NCBI GenBank assembly: GCA_964448285.1
Contig: CAYUWG010000070.1
Location: 1 to 19,590, forward strand
Length of the DNA stretch: 19,590 bases
Source: CAYUWG01 sp964448285
GTDB lineage: Bacteria; Bacteroidota; Ignavibacteria; SZUA-365
Direction: 5' to 3'
Part shown: piece after piece, positions 15,729-19,590 of the stretch
Layout of the letters: every line of letters begins with the position of its first letter
Numbering within the stretch: position 1 is the first letter of the stretch
The notes under the pieces: model-generated
Databases searched by the model: none
What the model saw: only the letters and a program-made list of their open reading frames with translations
What the model was told of the DNA's origin: nothing
Position numbers and translations under genes: made by a program

Positions 15729-16069
15729 AGCAACGAAAGAACGTATGACTGAATCACATCCAAATCTCCCAGCGGATCGGTTGATGCTTGCGTGTTTTCA
15801 ACTTCACTCCGCTTTGCAAGCAGGCGTTGCGCAGCGTCACGAACGTCATCCGGGAGTGCATGGTCATTCGCTAATTTTCGGAGCCATGCGAGTGCATGCG
15901 GCTCCGGTTTTTCCGCGCGCTGTTCAGCCAGAGCTTCCATCAGCACGCCGACGGCTCGTCTGCAGCACACACGCGCTTTCCCGATGTTGTTCTTCCGCAG
16001 TGCGCTCTCTGCCATGCGTCGTTCGCTTTCCAGTGCAAGTCTTCGTTCCGTTGTCAGCATAGAATCCAT
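15692..16069 (-). CDS. Small helical protein of unknown function, overlapping both neighbours
   Basis: I do not recognise a named family. From ATG at 16069 it has 125 residues; ATG at 16081 (MRSN before MDSM) would give 129, and the frame stays open to 16306. The sequence reads as a genuine soluble all-helical protein: ESERRMAESALRKNNIGKARVCCRRAVGVLMEA, split by short turns, then LAWLRKLANDHALPDDVRDAAQRLL and a last helix ending LSLLHDGR. The KARVCxRRA pattern is one I recall from small uncharacterised helical proteins, from memory only. In contrast the plus strand here translates to Ser/Arg/Ala-rich low-complexity sequence. GGAGGTGA lies at 16088-16081, rather far from the 16069 ATG and too close to the 16081 one. 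The 3' end overlaps the glycosyltransferase by 37 bases. Confidence 0.68.
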   Translation of the reverse strand: MDSMLTTERRLALESERRMAESALRKNNIGKARVCCRRAVGVLMEALAEQRAEKPEPHALAWLRKLANDHALPDDVRDAAQRLLAKRSEVENTQASTDPLGDLDVIQSYVLSLLHDGRFGSKTSV

Positions 16070-18383
16070 GTTTGATCTCATCACCTCCAGGCAAACTGCT
16101 TTCCTCACGGCGGTGTATGGAATATACGGACTCGCGTGTACTCTCATTCCACCCTTCAACACGCTTGGATATGAGTTCGCAGCGTTGACTGGGATCCTTT
16201 GTGCGTTCGCCTCCGCTCCGTTTGCGCTTTCAATTCTTTCATCGGGCGCATTCAAAAAAGCAGATTCTCTTGCCGTGTATCTGAGGCAGTTTATCCGCAT
16301 CGTCATTGTTCACTCATTCGTACTTCTCATCCCGATGGCGATACTCACGGTGAATGCACTCATCGTCCCGAACTGCTCCATGGGTGTTGGCGCTGTGTTG
16401 TTCGTTCTCGTTCCCTATTTCACGATGCTGTTCTCATCGGCATTGAGCCTGCTTGTTTCATCAGTCGTTCGCGGCTGGCTGAAATACGCTTTCACCATAG
16501 GCATCCTGCTTGTCCTTCTCTGCGCTGCACCGCTCGTCGTGTTCGAAAATCCTCAGCTGTTCGTGTACAACCATCTCTTCGGCGTCTTCCTCGGATTCTC
16601 CTGGGATGAGACACAGCCACAGTTCACGTCACTGCTTCTCTATCGTCTCGTGACACTCGCTTATGCGATCATCTTCGTGATGGAAGCATACGTGATTTCG
16701 TTGAAAGGTCGCTTCGGCGAACTTGCGCGAACGACGAGAACCATCGTCATCTCAAGCTTTCTCCTTTCGGCGACAGTCATTGTCTCCTCTTTCCATTACT
16801 CTGACGAACTTCGCTTCACGACTTCGAAGGCGTATCTCAGGAGTGCGCTTTCGAGAGCGGTCGAAACGCAGCATTTCATTCTCCATTACGATCCTGCATC
16901 AGTCACACGAGAGCGCGTTGAAGAATTAGTGGAAGAGCATGAGTTTCGTTTATGGCAGGTGGAAAAACTTCTTCGCACGAAAAAGCTGAAGCGGTACGAA
17001 GTCTTTCTCTATCCGAACCGCGAGACGAAGCGTGCATTGCTCGGAACGGAGTCCTCACAGATCGCGCGTCCATGGGCCGGCGAACTCCACCTCTCGCTCG
17101 ATGCCGTCGAGGAATCGATCGAACATGAGATCGTGCACGTGGTTGCAGCAGAGTTCGGTCCCTACGTCGTTCGAACACCGGTTATCCGATGCTACGGTCT
17201 TACTGAGGGACTTGCGATGGCCATCGAATGGAACTACGGAAATCGTACTCTCCATCAATACGCAGCGGCATTGCTTGCATACGGGATGCTCCCACCGCTC
17301 GAGAATATCATTTCGACGGGCGGTTTCTTTGGTGGCAACTCATCACTTGGGTATGTCGCGAGCGGATCGTTTTGCCGCTGGGTGATGGAGACGAAAGGGA
17401 TCGACGCTCTGAAGGAAGCATACCGACGCGACGATGTGACCACCGCCCTTGGCCGGTCTTACGAAGAGTTGGATCGTTCCTGGAGAAAATTCCTAACGAC
17501 GGTTCCTCGCGACACTCCCGATAGCCTTGCGGTCATGTACGCTTTCAAAGGCCCATCGATTCTCAGGAAGATTTGCGCACGTGCGATCACTGAAGCGAAC
17601 GCACAGGCAACTGCTGCATATCACGCCGGACTTTACGATTCGGCATTATCACTCTATCGTCATGCCGATGCATTGCAGCCGAATGCGCGAGCGGTTTTCG
17701 GGCAGGCGAGTGCGCTGCTGAAGCTCGGTCGGTACGGCGAACTTCTCCATTTCGCATCGAAGCATCTTCGAGATGAACGACGAGCGCATAGCGTCATGCC
17801 GCTCAGGCTGTGGGAAGGCGACGCAGCGTGGCTTTCGGGTAATGTCTCGCGAGCGATGCGATCGTACGAGGAGTTGCTCACGCACAGGCCGGCTGGATGG
17901 CCGACGGAAAGAGCGCGCTTCCGGCTCGCAGCAATTGAACGCTCTGCTGCACGACATCTGTTTTTGCGCGTCATCGAACGGCAACTCCACACGGAATCCG
18001 AAAGCGATTCTATTGCGCAGGAGAATCTCAGAGATTTGCGCGAAGCATGGTCCACCGATACGAACGACACGTTCTTGGGGACGGCACTCGCAACGGCGTT
18101 ATCTCGTGATTCATCTGCGAGACGTGAAGCAATCCGGGTGTTGTCATTCGCGCAAAGCGGTGATGAATGGTTCTTCGATTCGCAAATGCTGCTTGGTTCG
18201 CTCTCTCTTCGCGAAAGAGACATAGCATCTGCACGTAGGGCGTTCCATCGAGCTTTTCAATCGGCCGATCGCGAGATAGACCGGTTGCAAGGGGCAGACC
18301 AACTGGACCGCTGTGCGTGGATTGAGCGAGAAGTCCTTAGAACAGATCGTCGATTAAGAGCGAGTCCCGCCGCTGATCCATGA
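16068..18383 (+). CDS. Membrane-anchored gluzincin-type metallopeptidase (MA-like) with TPR-like C-terminus
   Basis: The 771-residue protein starts at ATG 16068; the open frame extends left to 15792, but those 92 codons give Ser/Arg-rich nonsense antisense to the small minus-strand gene. The N-terminal ~245 residues form about six membrane helices. A peptidase domain follows (~265-480): a sheet with HFILHY, then HEIVH (His353, Glu354, His357) and, 23 residues on, GLTEGLA with Glu380 as the probable third zinc ligand. This is the HExxH...E order of the peptidase MA/gluzincin group. After ~505, TPR-like helices (YDSALSLYRHADALQPNA) run to the end. It probably cleaves protein outside the membrane, but the substrate is unknown. 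Its last 47 bases overlap the convergent lipoprotein gene. No Shine-Dalgarno site is evident. Confidence 0.8.
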   Translation: MFDLITSRQTAFLTAVYGIYGLACTLIPPFNTLGYEFAALTGILCAFASAPFALSILSSGAFKKADSLAVYLRQFIRIVIVHSFVLLIPMAILTVNALIVPNCSMGVGAVLFVLVPYFTMLFSSALSLLVSSVVRGWLKYAFTIGILLVLLCAAPLVVFENPQLFVYNHLFGVFLGFSWDETQPQFTSLLLYRLVTLAYAIIFVMEAYVISLKGRFGELARTTRTIVISSFLLSATVIVSSFHYSDELRFTTSKAYLRSALSRAVETQHFILHYDPASVTRERVEELVEEHEFRLWQVEKLLRTKKLKRYEVFLYPNRETKRALLGTESSQIARPWAGELHLSLDAVEESIEHEIVHVVAAEFGPYVVRTPVIRCYGLTEGLAMAIEWNYGNRTLHQYAAALLAYGMLPPLENIISTGGFFGGNSSLGYVASGSFCRWVMETKGIDALKEAYRRDDVTTALGRSYEELDRSWRKFLTTVPRDTPDSLAVMYAFKGPSILRKICARAITEANAQATAAYHAGLYDSALSLYRHADALQPNARAVFGQASALLKLGRYGELLHFASKHLRDERRAHSVMPLRLWEGDAAWLSGNVSRAMRSYEELLTHRPAGWPTERARFRLAAIERSAARHLFLRVIERQLHTESESDSIAQENLRDLREAWSTDTNDTFLGTALATALSRDSSARREAIRVLSFAQSGDEWFFDSQMLLGSLSLRERDIASARRAFHRAFQSADREIDRLQGADQLDRCAWIEREVLRTDRRLRASPAADP

Positions 18384-19329
18384 CGGCGACCGCCGCCATT
18401 TTTTTCCCGTTGGGTGAAAACCGCGGCATGATGAGAAAGGTTTTTCCTTCGCGTATGCGTTGAATGGGAGTTCCTTCGGGCTGCGCAAGCCATGTGTGGT
18501 AGCTCGTCGTTTCAAACATGATGAAGCGGATGCTGTCGTTCACGTCGAAGTTCACAATGGTGCCATAGATGATCGTCTTGCTCGTCTTCGTCATGAGATC
18601 GAGATACGTCAGCCCGCTGTCCGAGTGGACGTAAACCCTTCGAGTGAAGCCGATCGCATAGTAGCGCAATTGGTGCCTCCATGGTTCGGACTCCGCCAGC
18701 GGCGTAATCGTGAACGATGAAATCCTCGCGCCGTTGAACGTGTATTCGAGGACATTTCCATCGGTGAGCAACAGTGCATATGAAGCGCTGCCGGTATGCG
18801 TGATGTCACGCACCTGAGGTGTGATTGCCGTATCGAGAAGAAGGCGCTGAGTAGCCGGTTGCCATGCGTTGGAAGCGTACGTCACGCGGCCGACTTTCAG
18901 ACGCCCGCTTTCACTCGTTGCCCATAGATAAGCGTTACTGTCGGAAGCGAACGAGAGCGCGGGCGTTCCTCCCAAAGTGTGCGTACCTTGAACCGCTCCA
19001 TCCAGTGTATAGAACGTCAGCCCATTCACGGGAAACACGAGCGACGAACCTGCTCGGTCGAACCAGTAGCGTGAGCGATTCTTCGTGTTCGGGAACGTCA
19101 CGATTTTATTCTGTCGTGTCTCCACGTCGGTGATGATCATCTGTGAACCGGCGGAGACGCCGTTATCTTTCCCGCTCGGGTCATCGAAGAATCCCGCTGC
19201 GACCGTCTTCCCGTCAGGTGACCATGTCGGATTGTAGTAATGACGCACAGGCATCGGATCATCGTCGGAACATCCAATGAGGAAAACGGAGGAAACAGTA
19301 ACGATAAGAATACGAGAGATCACATACAT
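18337..19329 (-). CDS. Lipoprotein with WD40/TolB-like (PD40) repeats
   Basis: The 330-residue product begins with a lipoprotein signal peptide ending in LIGC (Cys20), followed by SDDD. An Asp at +2 is a retention signal in enterobacteria, but its meaning in this phylum is uncertain. The rest is beta-rich with PD40-type phrases: YNPTWSPDGKTVAAGFF (~32-48) at the start and MPRFSPNGKKMAAVAV (~301-316) at the end, which suggests a beta-propeller. No enzyme motif is seen; such proteins usually bind other proteins or ligands at the envelope. The start is ATG at 19329; it has no clear Shine-Dalgarno site or promoter of the type seen elsewhere here. Its 3' end overlaps the peptidase gene by 47 bases tail to tail. 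Confidence 0.82.
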   Translation of the reverse strand: MYVISRILIVTVSSVFLIGCSDDDPMPVRHYYNPTWSPDGKTVAAGFFDDPSGKDNGVSAGSQMIITDVETRQNKIVTFPNTKNRSRYWFDRAGSSLVFPVNGLTFYTLDGAVQGTHTLGGTPALSFASDSNAYLWATSESGRLKVGRVTYASNAWQPATQRLLLDTAITPQVRDITHTGSASYALLLTDGNVLEYTFNGARISSFTITPLAESEPWRHQLRYYAIGFTRRVYVHSDSGLTYLDLMTKTSKTIIYGTIVNFDVNDSIRFIMFETTSYHTWLAQPEGTPIQRIREGKTFLIMPRFSPNGKKMAAVAVMDQRRDSLLIDDLF

Positions 19330-19508
19330 GGGGTAGTCACTGTACTTTGTGAAAGAGTCGATGTGGGTGCGGAGGTTCGGTTCTTGAAGAATGACCCACC
19401 GGTAGAATGATCACATTCACCCGCTTCGTGTTACGATGCCTGTCACACTTCATGCATTGAAGTTAGCACATGATGATAAAAAGGCAATTGCCGTTCGATT
19501 GACGCGGT
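19330..19508. other. Non-coding stretch upstream of the lipoprotein gene
   Basis: No convincing gene, RNA or terminator is visible. A 10-base palindrome GGCAATTGCC at 19483-19492 is followed on the minus strand by five T residues, but its stem is too short to call a terminator. Confidence 0.5.
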
Positions 19509-19547
19509 GATTACGGATTACGGATTTCTGATTACGGATTACGGATT
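19509..19547. repeat. Tandem direct repeat of an 18-mer built from GATTACG units
   Basis: GATTACGGATTACGGATT occurs at 19509-19526 and again identically at 19530-19547, separated by TCT (period 21). Each copy contains two 7-base GATTACG units plus GATT. It lies between genes and directly before another repeat at the window edge. Confidence 0.9.
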
Positions 19548-19568
19548 CGCACGTGCGCGGCATACTCG

Positions 19569-19590
19569 TTCCCATCGCTCCGCGTGGGAA
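19569..19590. repeat. Hairpin repeat at the window edge, probably cut off
   Basis: TTCCCA at 19569-19574 pairs with TGGGAA at 19585-19590. Inside, CGC and GCG also pair around a TCC loop, with one bulged T. The sequence resembles the GTTCCCACGCTCCGCGTGGG-type intergenic hairpin found in many bacterial genomes (recalled, not searched). The outer stem may continue past the last base of the window. Confidence 0.7.

Noticed and set aside
15601..16062. 153-codon plus-strand frame after the glycosyltransferase
   Set aside because: It overlaps both the glycosyltransferase end and the small minus-strand gene in a third frame and has no coherent fold-like sequence.
15792..16067. In-frame N-terminal extension of the peptidase
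   Set aside because: The 92 extra residues are Ser/Arg/Ala-rich and antisense to a convincing helical protein; the hydrophobic N-terminus begins at the ATG at 16068.
19483..19492. GGCAATTGCC with following T run on the minus strand as a terminator
   Set aside because: With a real loop the stem is only 3 bp.
19509..19547. CRISPR array
   Set aside because: Two 18-base repeats with a 3-base gap have neither the repeat length nor the spacers of a CRISPR array, and no cas gene is present.

Overview
The window looks like chromosomal DNA of a member of the Bacteroidota/Chlorobiota/Ignavibacteriota (FCB) group, most likely an Ignavibacteria- or Kapabacteria-type lineage. Two large secreted proteins end in type IX secretion (type A) sorting domains with the QNYPNPFNP signature typical of those phyla. 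Three intergenic sites also carry a promoter pattern (TTG, 20 bases, TAnnTT) close to the Bacteroidota -33/-7 type. This placement is inference from protein style; there is no rRNA or other marker to settle it. I see no phage, transposase, CRISPR array or recognised defence system.

Layout, left to right. (1) 1-1413: 3' end of a secreted beta-helix protein with dockerin-like calcium loops and a T9SS tail, closed by a strong terminator. (2) 1534-3806: a promoter, tRNA-Leu(UAG), tig (trigger factor, TTG start) and clpP (GTG start) in one apparent transcription unit that ends in a terminator. clpX does not follow clpP. (3) 3855-4520: an LppM-like lipoprotein with a C-terminal membrane helix. (4) 4567-6780, minus strand: a secreted T9SS cargo protein with an FN3-like domain and four carboxypeptidase-regulatory-like domains, with its own terminator and promoter. 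(5) 6986-13854, minus strand: an apparent operon plsY - gpsA - giant regulator. PlsY and GpsA are the two glycerol-3-phosphate steps of membrane lipid synthesis. The third gene, overlapping gpsA by 10 bases, encodes a 1703-residue protein joining a Hanks-type Ser/Thr kinase, a STAND/AAA_16 ATPase, TPR repeats, a GAF domain, a sigma-54 activator AAA+ domain and a Fis-type HTH. (6) 13977-15728: an ArnT/PMT-like membrane glycosyltransferase. (7) 15692-16069, minus: a small helical protein squeezed between two plus-strand genes, overlapping both ends. (8) 16068-18383: a membrane-anchored gluzincin-type peptidase with a TPR-like tail. (9) 18337-19329, minus: a lipoprotein with WD40/TolB-like repeats, overlapping the previous gene tail to tail. 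(10) 19330-19590: non-coding, with a tandem 18-mer repeat and, at the very edge, a hairpin repeat.

Most of the window is housekeeping or envelope related. The item most worth attention is the kinase/sigma-54 activator fusion and its translational coupling to phospholipid synthesis genes. Next are the small gene whose start codon shares a CATG palindrome with that of its divergent neighbour, and the recurring promoter signature.
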